The notes beneath the pieces were generated by a model, which ran no database searches, was not told the DNA's origin, and saw only the letters and a list, made by a program, of their open reading frames with translations. 64,000 nucleotides of DNA from Tyto alba (taxonomy: Eukaryota > Chordata > Aves > Strigiformes > Tytonidae), in the NCBI RefSeq assembly GCF_018691265.1, contig NW_024881278.1, forward strand, positions 2,232,001 to 2,296,000, in the 5' to 3' direction. This document shows, in pieces, positions 51,060-63,844 of this stretch. The translations under genes and the position numbers were made by a program. How positions within the stretch are numbered: position 1 is the first letter of the stretch; the number at the start of each line of letters is the position of its first letter.

Positions 51060-51760
51060 CGTGTTTCATTTATCATATGTTGTCACTGTCCCTACCCCCA
51101 ATACATCTAGGTGTCAATTAATTCTTCCCAGTGCGGCTCAAGTGCATCGTAATGCATAATCTCTGTCTTAATATCTATCCACAGTCACCCCTTATAGGGG
51201 AGCAGCAATGCTCAGCCATGTCCCCTAAATTATGTGATGGTGACCACCTCTCCATTTCTGCATTGCGGGTTATTAAAACCTCAGACCACCTCCATGCACT
51301 TGAATATTTTTCAAGGGAAGCGACGGAGGTTTTGAAACCCTTCTCTCCCCTCCCAGGGCTTGGCAGGAGATTTGCAGCACAATTCAACAAAACAAACTTT
51401 TCTGAGAAGCGTTTCAAGGAAAAGCTTTCAAGTGGGTAATTGCTGTGGACCTTCAAAATGCTTTTAATAATTGATGAGTATCCAAATAACAGATTTATCT
51501 CAACATTTGCAATATTAGGCAATGTAATTTCTGCTATACCACCAGCCCATGTGCCTACCGCTCCGTTACCATGAGCATGCAGGGGGATGATAGTCTTTTT
51601 CTGAACAGGAGCATCGTCTCTCATTATATTATAACATTTGGTCTCTATTTATGTTTCTGCTCTGCTGGCTAACTCTCCTTTTTATTTACAAATCAGCTAT
51701 ATTAATGTGCTTTAATTTCAACACTGGTTGTTTATTTTAGAGATAAATCAGTTGGCAAAG
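51060..51760. promoter_or_regulatory. Candidate conserved noncoding block
   Basis: About 700 bp without simple repeats, rich in homeodomain-type cores: CAATTAATTC near 51115, CGTAATGCATAATC near 51149, TTTTAATAATTGATGAG near 51463, GGCAATGTAATTTC near 51517 and CTATATTAATGTGC near 51698. A 149-codon stop-free run on the minus strand (51175-51624) overlaps it and has no recognised domain. Enhancer function is inferred and conservation was not tested. Confidence 0.33.
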
Positions 51761-52136
51761 GGAAAAAAAGTACCCGAACTGAAAGCAGCACCAGCTCTAA
51801 CACCATATATACATTTGTCTTTACTCAATAATAGACTTAAAATTAGGGTCTTTTTTTTTTTACTTCACAAACATACCTGGTGGCATTTTACACGTTTTAA
51901 TTATAAAAATACTGACTCACAGGTCACAGAAGGAACCTCTAACTAATGTAGCATTAATCTGTTACGTACCCCTTGGCCATGGAAGTGCATCCCCTGCCCT
52001 GCCACCATGGGGAAGAGAGATGGGGCTAAGTCCCTGCACGTGTCCCATACAGAAGGACAAGGGGTGAAACACGCAGGAGCCCACGCACAGAAGTGGGACC
52101 CTGTGAGAAGCCACACAGAATCCAGGGGGGAGCTGC

Positions 52137-52153
52137 AAAAAAAAAAAAAAAAT
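52137..52153. repeat. Poly(A) tract
   Basis: About 17 consecutive A in a GC-richer setting. Confidence 0.9.
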
Positions 52154-52720
52154 CCCACTGCAAAACACCAATTAGAAAAATAACAGCTCGTCAGAAGTAG
52201 CCCCAGTGAGTCACAAGACAGAAATTTCAGCACGGGGCATAATCGCCTAGATGAATTTACAGGTGGTTTTGCCCTGGCTCTGCAGCCCCACAAGGAACAA
52301 TGGACATATAACACTTCTGCCCTGATTTCTCTGAACTTGGTGCCCTGGGAAAAAAGCAGAGTAATGCTTCAAGCTGCTTTACACTGGCGTGGGACAGACT
52401 TGGGCTGAACAGGTGATCAGTTCTTAACCCTCTGCCTAGAAGGCTTTCAGAGCCTTATCTGAACATAACCAAAGACATGCTAGGAATAATAATTTGGGTC
52501 ATTACTATGAATTATTATCGTTGTATGCAAACTTCCAGCAGAGATTAATGCTGGGGGATCCCTTTTCAGCCATCATGCAGATGAAGAAGGACCCAAAAGG
52601 TGAAATCAAGGCTTTCTGATGGTGGAAGAGATGACAGCATACCATTAGACATTGCCTTACACAAAAACAAGCAGCCTTTTCACTCTCTGTGACCTCTCTA
52701 GGTACAAAGAATAAGAGTTT

Positions 52721-52738
52721 CTTTCCTTCCTTCCTTCC
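52721..52738. repeat. (CTTC)n microsatellite
   Basis: About four tandem TTCC/CTTC units followed by a C-run. Confidence 0.85.
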
Positions 52739-53319
52739 CCCAGACCCAATTTCTTTACCACCGAGCAAAGAAAGTTAAAGGTGCTGAAGAAGAGGGAAGC
52801 AGAGCACGTATCTGCTTTAACATTGCTACCCACAGAGCAGCAGCTAAGTCTGCATTAGGAAAATGTTCAGGAGAGCGGATCGTGAAATAGAAAAATCTCA
52901 AAGAAAATGTGGAAAACCCCATATATTTGCAATATTCGGTTATTCTGTTTTTTGCCTTTTGCTGACAACTTCCTTCCAATGTCTGAAAAGTTATTTTTTT
53001 TTGCCAGACGCCCATTTTCTATTGTGAAAGTCGTATGGGGAAAAAAATCTCACCCCTTGTGGTGATGATCACAGAGACACAGCATCCAAAAACCAAGTCA
53101 CACGTAGTCCTATGTCTCACAGAGAAACTTCAGTCCTGACCCGCACTGCGTAAGTGAGCTTGTCAAGCTCAAGTACAAGTTCCCCCTCTGTCTTTGTGTG
53201 CTTCTGCAGAAATTTTAAGGCCATGGCAGACTTGTTTATTGAATAAATACCTTTGACTACATGGGTGTCTCCAACTTCAATGAAAATCAATGAATTTATC
53301 ATGTTAGAGGAAAGAGTCT

Positions 53320-53340
53320 GATTAAACTCTTGGTTTAATC
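53320..53340. repeat. Short hairpin
   Basis: GATTAAA (53320-53326) pairs with TTTAATC (53334-53340) across a 7-nt loop. Confidence 0.4.
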
Positions 53341-53990
53341 CACCTAATATCATTTAGTCAAGTAAATTCATGCGACTAAAACCATTCTGTCAGTTAAAGG
53401 CATTTCATCAGGCACACACACATAATTCTGGTGACAAAGTGATTTTTGTCAACAATATACTGCCTGGCACACATACAGAAGTTTGTTTAGCAGCGAGCAA
53501 GTACACAGTAAAGGCAGGAATCGGATCCTGAAGATTATGCAGTTATAAAAAGACAAGAAGGAGAGAGAAATTATCTGTTTCGTGCCAGACTGTGGGAAGT
53601 AGCTTACATGAAAGGAGAGGGAGTTTACAAGGCAACATCAGCTTCCCGTGGGCCTTTAACGTTAGTGTAAATCAAATCACCGACACAGAACCACAGTCAC
53701 ATTGCATGGGTGTTTCGTTTCCTACTCTGCTTTTGATCCTACAGTCAGTAGATCTGTTTAATGTGTTAATTGCAAACTCCTCTGGTCTTTATCCAACATT
53801 TCTTCTGTTTATTAGCGTCTTTGGCATCAGAAACATGCAAATAAGGCAATTGAATTCTTTTGCCTTTCGTGTATCATCATGCCTTCATCTAGTCTGCTTT
53901 GAAAAAGTACCCGCAGCTGAACCTCAGCCCCAAGTCTGCAAACCTGTGGATATTGCAAGTAAAACCTCACTCAGCCCAGTGCATGGGGTT

Positions 53991-54104
53991 CGGCAGGTGG
54001 GGGAGGACTATTGCATCCCCCTTGCCGGGCGGGATCCCCAAGGTGCCGGGTGCTGCCTCTGAACGAGGAAGGACAAACTGCACTGCTGCGCGGTACGCAG
54101 GGCG
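53991..54104. promoter_or_regulatory. Small CpG-rich patch
   Basis: Nine CpG dinucleotides fall within 114 bp (at about 53991, 54026, 54030, 54047, 54064, 54089, 54091, 54096 and 54103), while flanking DNA has very few. It is too short for a classical CpG island. It may be a hypomethylated regulatory site, an alternative or lncRNA promoter, or an old GC-rich insertion; no TATA box or known repeat sequence decides between them. Confidence 0.35.
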
Positions 54105-56284
54105 GTAGCTCAGCAGTCCTGGCTCCTGACTTTCCCCAGACAGCATTGTGCAGTTCAGGTTCCCACTCTGAAGTGCAATCACTGAAGGGATTGATTTACT
54201 CTTCTGATCAACTTTAACGAGGTGCTTTGATAAGTCAGAGTCTAAATCACACCTTAAGACTGGAGAAGCCATTGATACCACCTCAGGATATTTGAGCTGT
54301 CGGGGGGAAGATCAGGACCTGTGCCACTATTAGTATTTGCAATCATCTAACAGAAAACCTGCCTATTATGATATTCCACCGGCTTGGTGTGTGGCAGTTC
54401 TCACTAACAAATTGACAAATGACTGAGTTTTAGGCATAGGAGACAAGTTTGCAGGAGGCAAGGAGCAAGAAGCACAGGCTGAAGGTCTGTGGCCATGGGC
54501 AGGTCTGAGAGAGCGGAGAGCTGGCTGCTGTATGAAGTAATTAATGAGTATTAGGAAAAGAAGAGAAAGCAGATAGGGAGGATACAGCTGCTCAGTGCTA
54601 AGGAAGCAGAGCTGCAAGGGGCAATGCATGCGGGAGCAAAGAAAAGAGTTTTCTACAGCAAAAATGGACTGACTCAAATACAAACACACAAAAAGGAGGA
54701 GTGAAGTTAACAGCAGAGAACAGAGCTATCAAACATCACCTGTGCTCGGGAGATGCTGGCAGACAGAAGAAGGAGGAAATCTCAGAGCAGCTTTATTTAT
54801 TTGGTGGAAGTGCTTTTGACTTCCCAGCTGTACAAGAGCCACAGCAGGAACCCCCAGCCAGGGAGAGGCCGTGCAGTGCACACCAGTATTTACACACCCA
54901 AGTTAAAGCAAAGCACCTTGTCCTGAGCCTTCAGGGCGGTACGGAAATGTTTTTCTTTCCTGCTTCCAGAGGTCAGCAGAGCAGCTAGGGAAAGGCTTTT
55001 AGTGTGCTGAGAAGAAGCAAGAAAAACATCCTTCAGAAAGTCTCAAAACTTTATTTGTGACATGAAAGGACATCAAGGTTTTGACAGGAATTAGGAGCTG
55101 AGTTTTGCCTGTCGCCTGCTGCCAAACAGCTTGCCATGCCCCCCAGCACTTGCTATTTTCTTCTGTGCCTTACAGCACCATACAGCAGTTTTTACAGTCA
55201 CCAACGCATCTCCTCCAGCAAACCCTCTCTTTAATTCCTGTGTTAGGTTCTTCAGTGCTATAGTAATTTTGAAGTCTTTGAGCTGTACTTACTTTTAGGA
55301 GTTTGCAAGGGGAGCTGAAGTGTTCTGCTAGGAGAAGCTTAACCAAAAAGCCATGCTTTTCACACTGGTGCACTTGGAGATGTACATCTGGCAGCAGGGT
55401 TTACATACCCAGGTAATTACTGTCCAGGAGGGATATTAAATTAGGCTCATCCTTCTCCCTCCATGGCAGCACTTGAGCTGAAGTGGTAATAAAGAAAAAT
55501 CTCATAAACTAGCCACTGACCACTGAAGTCATTTGTCTGCTATCGATCCACAGTGTGATTTAATGGGGTGGAAAAGCAGGTACAGGAGGGACAGAATGTC
55601 TCTCCCTAGGTTAGGGAAGCCCTTGCTGAAATCTCACCTCATTCTTATGGGCTCTGCTGGCCCTATCCTGCTTCTACCATGTCACCCTTGTGGGTCCCCA
55701 GCTCGGGCCCTGCACAGACATGTCACCTCCTGGTGCCTTAGGGAGGGCAGCTGCTCCCCACGACCCAGAGCTGCTCACGTGAGAGGAAAGTCCCCAGGAA
55801 TTGAAAGAAGGGCAAATTGTTCAATTCTGTGCTCAGCTGCTGAACCTGAGAATCTGCAGTTTTAATCTCAGTCTGCCACAAAAAAGGAAGAGGCTTAACA
55901 TCCAGCAGGCAATTTTTGCAGACCTTTACGCCCAAACGTTTGCCTTGGAGAAAGGGTTTGCTCTTACTCTGTTTGCTGACATTTGCATTCTCTACACCAA
56001 CAACTGAAAGCTGAAGCCCCACCACAAAATACCTTGAAATTTATGACTATTGTCATCAACAGGAACTGCAAAATTAAAACCCGAGACACTCCCCCCCCCA
56101 TCAGTTTTGCCATCCACAAGCCCAGCTATGGCTAAATCATGCAAAACCCATAAAAATGAGCCACACACACCAGCCCATAAATCCCAGCTGTCCTGTCTCC
56201 CCAGCTTAATACCAAGCAATAAAGATGCCCCAGAGTTTATATGGCTGCCACTCCTCCCCCATCCCCCTTGCTGATCGTATACAT
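54105..56284. other. Noncoding sequence, no gene seen
   Basis: Frames of up to 110 codons lie on both strands in GC-richer parts (54366-54689 minus, 55533-55865 plus), without known domains. A C8 run lies at about 56091-56099. No repeat family is recognised. Confidence 0.6.
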
Positions 56285-56660
56285 AAATAAAAACCACAAT
56301 GATCTCATTTGAGTCCTTTAACCAGCAAAAGCGAGTGCTAGGAGCCCCAGCTAGTCTAGCTGGAGTGACTCAGAGTGATTTTTGATTGAAGCTGACTATT
56401 AGTGGGTACAATTAAGATGCCGTTTCAGTTTAAAGATGAATTGGCCGTGCAGCGACAAATTGTGAATGCTTATTGCTGCCACGCTGAGGCAGGTAATCAG
56501 GGAATGAAGTTGTAATTGTGGCACCTCTTGTTTTGCTTCTGCTGGAGTGCAGAACGTGAGATTCAATTTAACAAACAATTTGCCACACGGCTCATCCCTG
56601 CTGGGTGGGAAAGAAAAGCTTGCTGGCAAAGCTCCCTTTGAGTTTTGCTCCTTTTTAAAC
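56285..56660. promoter_or_regulatory. Candidate conserved noncoding element with a 17-bp dyad and AP-1-like site
   Basis: CCAGCTAG-T-CTAGCTGG (56347-56363) is a perfect 8+1+8 dyad. TGACTCA, the AP-1 consensus, follows at 56366-56372. GATTTTTGATTGAAG and ACAATTAAGATGCC come next, with several retained CpGs near 56420-56482. The block lacks simple repeats. A 157-codon frame on the minus strand (56399-56872) overlaps it and has no recognised domain. The motifs are seen; regulatory function is inferred. Confidence 0.33.
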
Positions 56661-59600
56661 CTGTTATAAGCAAAACTGGCACTTGCTTTAACCTTCGCAC
56701 CAGAGCAGAAAAGGAGAAACCCAGGAGCATTGCTGATGGTGTTTTGAGAGCAGGCTTGATCCAGACGTGAGGAACCTCCCCCACACACGGTGAAAAGTGT
56801 CATCATCCTTTTGATGCCTTCTGGGCCTTTGCAAGCTGCTCTGGAGAAACCAGAGGGCAGCCACACTGGCATGTTGGAGCAACAAACATGGATCTGGGCA
56901 AGTGGGGACTGATTTGTGTATTCTGAGAGTTGTTCTCCCTCTGCAGGAGGTTCAAGCTGGAGACCTTGGGAGATCTTTAAACCAAATGTCCTTTTTTCCC
57001 CCCAAAGGGGAGGAAGGATGAACTGAGGAAGAAGCTACATATGGACTTAGCAGCTCCTCAGCAGCCTGCCTGCCTCTGTCCTGCTGCAAGGGAAGGAGTG
57101 CAGAGACACGAGGCAGGTCTTGAAATGCTCTTTTGCCTGCACTGAGGAAACAAGCGTGAGCTCCTTTGCTGTAGCCTGGTTATTACAGTGGTTTTGCTTC
57201 CTTGGTTGTGTTTCTGAAGCAAGCGCTCTGCAAGGGAAGTAATCTTGTTATGGTGAATCACTAGAAATATAGTAATTTTAATGAGGATTTTATTTTCAAT
57301 AGTTTCACATCTGTTCAGTGCTAAATTAGAAGCCGCAAAAAACTCCATATTTCAATTTTATATCAGCGAGACTAAGCCTTGGGAAGCATTAAATGCACTT
57401 ACACACTCTGCATCCTGCTGTTTTTGATGCTTTGTGGGTCTTGTCTCTCTTTTCTCTAGTCAGTTGTTTCAGGGCCTAAGGGTCTGGTGTTTAAAGGACT
57501 CCAAAAAGATGTTAGCACCAGAGTTTTCCCAGACTAGACTCGCAGAGCAGAGTTTTCTTGGCTTCACTTACCTCTAGTTTGGGATCCATCCTTGCATATA
57601 AACACTATGTCTGAATTTCTACTCCAGACTCAGCTCCTCCAACAAGGTGAAGTCCATGGACGTGTTACAGCCAGCCCTTACACATCTTTCCCGCTTCACT
57701 GCTGTTGGCAATTCATAATCAAGCAAGTAACTTAAACTTATTTTAAATCATAAATCTTGGGGATTTTATTCTGTTTCTTTAAGGTTAAACATGTGCTTAT
57801 GTGTTTGGGGATCTCAGAGCCAACCAGGACCAGTTGCCCTTGTTACTTCTTCAGGATGTAGACATTGGCACCACCTTTTTGGTCAGAAGGAGGACAAAGA
57901 AAACTGTCCTCTAGCTGCTAGTCCAACCTAGCGCAGAAAATGAGGACATCAGCTGTCACAGAGTGGTCCCTCTTTTTATCAGTTTGTCTTCGTAAGTGGC
58001 TCCATTTCTTGTCCCAGCAAACACACAGGAATCAGAGAACATCAAAGAGCACAGGGGAACATTTAGTGGTTGGTAACTAGAGACGCTTCAACAGAAACCT
58101 TAAAGAAAAAAAGAGAACAGGAAAGAGCATGTCTTCTATCTTTTTCTGAAGTGTTGCTGGTCATAGTCTTCAGAGAAAACATCTTCTTGCCTGCCAGCAT
58201 GATATAGGACTCAACATCAGTTGGATCCAACTCTTTGTTCCTCATCAGCCATGGAAAAACCCCGAGGTGGGCTGTCAGGCAGAGAGCAGCAAAAATTGAT
58301 GGGACTCCAGGCAGGTGCAAGTCAGAGAGGAGAAAAGCTCAACTAATTAGATTAAAGTTTAGCGTTTTGGATGGAGGCAGGCTGTCAATGCTGAGAGCTG
58401 TGTGCTCTGGAAAAGCAAGAAGCAAAAACACATGCTTCATAATTTGTACATCAGCAGTGCTGGATACCTGAGGGAGGATGAGGGTGTGTTTTTTTAAAGG
58501 GGCTGAGCTACACATTGGTGAATACTCCTCTCCAACACCTCCCCACCACCAGTCAGCCTGGCTTTATTATGGAGTTTTCCCTTGCTCGAATGTCTTGCAG
58601 TTGACTAAGCACCAGCTGAGACCTGATATCTATTACAGGAATATAATTCTGAGGCAAGATGATGCCTTTTTATCAACCCTTATTAAATAACCACCATTGC
58701 ACTACAAGGTTTAGTTTGTTGCACTGTTGTCAGAGGGCTGATGTAGATACCCTCCACTGGAGTAGCACAACACACTACAGGAAAACAAGACTAAATTCAC
58801 TCTTAAGTAGCTCTCTTACCTCTCCCAGCTGGATAATCTTACTGTTTCAAGGAAATTATTCCCAGGTTTACTTTTAAAGGAATAGAGAATGAACAGCAAA
58901 GCCGTATTTGGACCCATCCCAGTGTGTATACTGAATGTAAATCTTTTGGGCTGGTCAAAGGAGGGTTTCGGGTGTGCTGATTTCAGTGTGGAGGCTGCCC
59001 CTTAAGGTAGCTCCACAGTTCAAGCCCTGAGCAGAAGGGATATTGCAGGAGGAGCTGCTGGAGCTGTTTAGCAGCTGGACAAAGAAAGGAAAGGTAGGTG
59101 CTGGGTTTGTAATCCCTGCCTGCCTCTCGACATCAGGACCTGCTCCCTGGCCAAAGATTGGTAACTGTGAGTTCAGGTTCCTGGAGAGGAAGGGGACAGA
59201 TGTGACAATTCATAAAGTCTCCTTCGGGCTGCCCCAAGCATCTAATATAGGTGCAGATTACAAGAAAAAGAGGTATACATGTCCCAAAAGGTACCTAACT
59301 TTGATGCCCCGAGTTGGCTACAGATAGACACTGCAAATATCTTTCCCTTCTGACCGAAGTGGGTCATGTTAACTGTTCTGCTATACATCTGGGCAGGGAA
59401 ATCAGGCAGAGAAAGGTCACACAACTCACCTTGCAAATGCTTGCATGAATGCCTAATCTGTCTCTTGTGAACAGTCTCACCGACTTCAATACAGCTACAG
59501 GTGTTTCATGAAGAGGAGGAAAGATCTCTAACCCGCTGTCTGCCTCTCTGGGAATCTGGGGGGAAGGGGGACAGAGATCCCAGTTCACATCAGCCTCCTG

Positions 59601-60659
59601 TGGCATAACCCCAGCACCAAGCCCGACACGAACATCACCACCACAATGTTTTTAGTTATACAAAGCCCTGGCAGAGCTGAGTCCCTCTGGTTTTAACACA
59701 CAGGTTACACTTGCATTTCCTGGCAAACCACTCCTATTATCTCAGGCCCCAGACACAGCAGTTAATCCTCTCCAATAAACCAACAGCTCTACTAACACAA
59801 AGGGAAAGATGCTAAAAAAACCAAACCAAAACAAAACAAAATCACCACCAAAAAAACATACCAAAAAGCTTGCCCTCTTTGGGCTTGCTCCCTACAACAC
59901 GGGTCAGTCTCTTTGTGGAGATGCCATGCTCTTTCCAGGAAAAACCTGGGGATACCCCAGTCCACCAGCTGAGGCCACTTGAGTCTCCTAAGGAGGCAAA
60001 CTGGGCAGCCCTGAGTCCCTCCCCAGTCTTGTCCAGCTGCTGGGTGATTTGGGAGCCCACCAGCAACAGTGAGTGGGAGGAGGCACTCTTGCAACTTTGC
60101 AAAGTAACACCCCAAATCAGCCATCGTTTCTGAAAACAGTAGGTGACGTCTTTAAGGATGCATCCACCGGTACTGCCCCTTCAAGACACATGGGGCCACG
60201 GGGGGGACTCCCAGGGCTTAACCTCCAAAAGGCTGTTGAGAATCACTAAAAATGAAATTTGTGCCCTGGTTGGAGCTGAGGAAAAGCTCTTCCTAAGTCA
60301 AGCTGCTCGAGTTACTCCTGTCATGGAAACACAAGCCCTGCTGAACTATAATTCACTGTTTTTATCTTCTTGGGGAAGGGGACAAAGTTATACAGAAAAC
60401 GCTATCTACAAACGTCTTTATTTGGAAACAAATACATATGTTACTGCACTAAATTAACTCAGCTAAGGAGATGGAAATTAGATCATTTAAAAGCAGAGTG
60501 CTCTCCCACATTGTTTCAGCAGGATCATCTTTTTTACATAGCCAGAAAAGGGCCTCATTCTGGGGGAAAACAAACACATCTTTTATGATTATGGCCATTC
60601 GAAACTGTTTCTTGCACTCTAAATTGTCTAACATGAAGGATCAATGGTGTCCTCAGTTG
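56661..60659. other. Noncoding sequence, no gene seen
   Basis: Frames of up to 110 codons have no known domain. An A/C-rich simple tract lies at 59814-59857. A GC-richer patch near 59540-59580 has G-runs. No exon, RNA gene or transposon is recognised. Confidence 0.6.
59814..59857. repeat. (AAAAC)n / A-rich tract
   Basis: A7 followed by CCAAACC, AAAACAAAAC and later A7 runs. Confidence 0.85.
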
Positions 60660-61080
60660 ATGATTTAATTAAAAACTCCTCCTTTCTCCAAGTTGAGATC
60701 TGCAAAAATGCTGTGAATGGCTGATGGATGATTTGCCATTACCTTGCTTGCTTTCTTTTTAATATTTTTTTTCAGAATTTTAATTGCTGCTGTTTGAGGA
60801 TTATTGATTAACTGTAATTGCTCCTTTTCTCAGGCATCTCCCTAGTTATCTCCAGCTATGTGGCCTATGCAAAAGATGAAAGCAGAGTGCTTCAGAACTG
60901 TAATGGTTTTGCTTGTTTGTTAATGAAAATGCAGATAGCTTGACTATGTGTGTGTTGGACTCCGGTGCCTAGACCCCTCATTCACTTGAATTTGAAAGTG
61001 GATTGGCCTGCAAATTCTTTTACCTTAAGGAGAGCACACTAAAAGCACCAAAAAAGCTCTTTATAGTCCAGTCATATTAG
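60660..61080. promoter_or_regulatory. Candidate conserved noncoding element
   Basis: TAATTGCT occurs twice (60781-60788 and 60815-60822) around GGATTATTGATTAACTG. Upstream, a pyrimidine-rich run ends in CAG at 60775, which resembles a splice acceptor, but no open exon with a donor follows. The block has no transposon features. Regulatory function is inferred. Confidence 0.3.
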
Positions 61081-63844
61081 ACAGAAATGAGACCAATAAG
61101 CTCTTTACAGCACAGAAAACTCCTGCGTGCAAAGAGAAATTCCCCTCTGCCATCCAGAGCAGGCAAAGGGAGCAAAGTTACTACCTCCCCCTGCCTGTTT
61201 CTTTGCATTACACGTATATTTAAGGGTTCACGTTTCACAATACAGGGCCAGATATGCTATTACTCAGGGAGCATCAAGTGCAACAGCCATGAAGCTGCTC
61301 TTTACTGCAGGTTTAAGGTAATGCTTTAATTTTAGTCTGAGGATTATGGTCTCAGACTACAGTATTGTTGGGAGGCAGCAAATGATCCTGTTAAGAGTTG
61401 GTAAGTCTGGTGTACCTCAGTATATAGATAGTGCTGTTAACCAAAACCCCCGCCCTGCATCATTAATTCCAGAGCAACTATTTTTAGAAGTCGTTCGTCA
61501 GCTAAGTGGGAGTTCATTTCCACAATCTGTCTAGAAATAAGTTTTAGATGGTGAGTGGCTGCCCACAAGATTTAAACAACAAAACCGATGAAATACAGTA
61601 GTAGAAAATTGAGAAAGTGTTTCCTTTAATTCTTTGCCCAGGGATGCCTGTGCCCTGATGCTCACCTGCAGCCCGGTGGGGAAGCTCAACACCAGGCTCA
61701 GCTCTGCCCTGGCCCCCCACTGCAACCGGGTCCCACCGTGCCATTGGAAATCCCTCCCACCCACAGACTGCGTGAGCATCCCACAGCCCTCGGAAAATTG
61801 GAAACGAGAAGCTGCAGCAGTCGGAGGAGGCAGAAACTTCGGCGCCTGCACCCAGCAAACCTTTCTGTGGTTTAACCAGGCAGGCAGACCCCTCGTAAAG
61901 GATACCGCTGGAAATGTAAATTAAACTGTAGCAGGCAGCAAGGAGACATCTGGAGGGAATGGCGGATATCTGATCCAGTTTGAAAAGACAGCTTGGGTAG
62001 GTGGCTAATTGGGAGCCTGGGGAAAGAGCTTCCCAGGCTGCATGCAGCAAGCAGCTTGTGGAGAGAGGAGCTATAGGTTTTCTGCATGAGGAAGCTGACT
62101 GTTAAATTGAGTGTGGTATTGATAGTAAATGCATTTAATCACCAAATTATATACATATAAAATAATTACAGCAGAGAAAAAGGAAAAAGAAAATATGTGT
62201 CAAGCTTTCTGTGCCTTTTTTCATTTTTGTAGGGAAAATTTTCTTCCAGTACACAGGAACAGACAGCACAGGCGGGCATGCTTTCACTTAAATAAATGTC
62301 AGTAGGCCGAAGCAACTCCATTTCTTACATTTTGTTCAATGAAAAAGAAATTAAATACCAAAACTTATTTAGTAAAAATGATAGTCAGAACAATGTTTTT
62401 GTTTTCTACCAATGTGCTTACTTTTTTTTTTGGATACCCATGACAACAATTCTTATAGTTCTGCATTTTGAACAGGAAGCATTTATTCTGCATAAAAAAG
62501 ATAAATAGTCATAATTTACTGGAGTGGCCTGCATTACTAAATCTCTGCTCTGCAGTGAGCAGTGGACACTCTTCAGGCACATGCTGGGAACTTCAGCTGC
62601 CTTTACCCCTGAGTTCTTCTTTAGTCCCACAAAGCAAGACTGACATCAAAACAAGGGAAAAAAGATTATGAAAGGAATCAAGAGGTTCTTGTGGGTGCAG
62701 AAGACAACCTAAATCATTGGACCATCCAGACAGTGTGAGTCATGCATGCATTTAAAGACTGCAGGGATTTAAAGAATTAAGAAGGGAGAGATCCCACTTC
62801 TTTTGACAATAAAGCAACTTTTGTAACGTTGTAACAGAGCAAAATATTGAAATACAGAGGTAAGGAGCCAGGTTGGAAGGAAGAAATAAAGGATTTCACA
62901 GATGAACTCCATCTTTAAGGCTTACCATAAATATTATTTCTGTCCGATTGTAGGAAGTTTCTTGCAGTGCTTTGGCAAGTCCTCTTTTTTCTTGTCATCA
63001 TCAAAATATGTTTCAATGGATTTTTTTTTCACGTAATTCAAGATTAGTAGTACCCTTTTTTTTCAGAAGCACCTTATTTTAATAAAATACTTCAATGAAA
63101 CTCAAAATTTTGGCCTGAACCCTGTTTCTTTGGAAGGCAATGGCATTTTTACTTTTGGCCTCAGTCAGACCATAGTTGGGCTGATAGTGAAATGGATGGA
63201 CAGTGTATAGGTATATTGTGGACATCTGCATATTGACAGCAGAGAACACAAAATTCACTCCTGTGATTGCCATTAGGAACTCAGGGGAACCTGAGCTGGT
63301 CCCACAAGCAGGGATAGGAAAAGGCTTATTCGCATTATCTCAATGCACCCGAATTAGGGGTCAGATACAAACGTAAGAAGAATGATACAGATTACTTACC
63401 CTGGAAAGCAGACTGTATTAGACAGGCATCTGTATTTGATGTATGAATTTAGATGATGATGTGAATACCCATCTGAGCGTGAAACCTGTTCCTGGTGTTA
63501 CACAGCTAAGGCAAGGGCGTATGCATTTGACTATCTGACTAAGCAACGTGAAGGCATATTCACTGCTAACTGGAGTAACACACCAAACCTAGACTCGTTT
63601 CACCAGTATCACAGAAAAAAAAAAAAAACAAAACACCTTGTGTGAAGGGAGAGCAGGCAGACTGCAGCCACTAGATGGGATAACAGCCTAGCAGGCAACG
63701 CAGCTGGGAGATAACTGCAACACAGAGCCTGCACCCAGCCTTTGGCCTGAATTGCTTACAAGGGATGGGCAAGTAAAGCACCACCCTACGTGTTAAACCG
63801 GCCGCAGCCATGGTCAGGGAGTAGATTTAGGAGACTATAAAATC
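61081..63844. other. Noncoding sequence, no gene seen
   Basis: The longest stop-free frame of the window (168 codons, 61544-62050, minus) lies over a GC-richer patch at 61640-61860. Competing frames of 96-106 codons on both strands cover the same bases and no domain is recognised, so composition is the likely cause. A poly(A)/(CAAA) tract lies at 63615-63634. Confidence 0.58.
63615..63634. repeat. Poly(A) tract
   Basis: About 14 A followed by CAAAACACC. Confidence 0.9.

Larger units (their letters stand above)
51761..53990. other. Noncoding sequence, no gene seen
   Basis: Contains an A17 run (52137-52153), a (CTTC)n run (52721-52738), a hairpin at 53320-53340 and an octamer-like ATGCAAAT at 53835-53842. 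The longest frame is 156 codons at 53592-54062 (plus), with no recognised domain. Confidence 0.6.

Noticed and set aside
53592..54062. 156-codon frame (plus)
   Set aside because: It runs into the CpG-rich patch at 53991; no domain and no exon boundaries.
56399..56872. 157-codon frame (minus)
   Set aside because: It overlaps an enhancer-like block, no domain is recognised, and a shifted 73-codon frame covers part of it. Likely chance.
60750..60775. Pyrimidine tract ending in CAG resembling a splice acceptor
   Set aside because: No plausible exon with a donor site follows; pyrimidine runs are common here.
61544..62050. 168-codon stop-free frame, longest in the window (minus)
   Set aside because: It lies over a GC-richer patch with competing frames on both strands, shows no recognisable domain, and has no supporting splice or poly(A) context.
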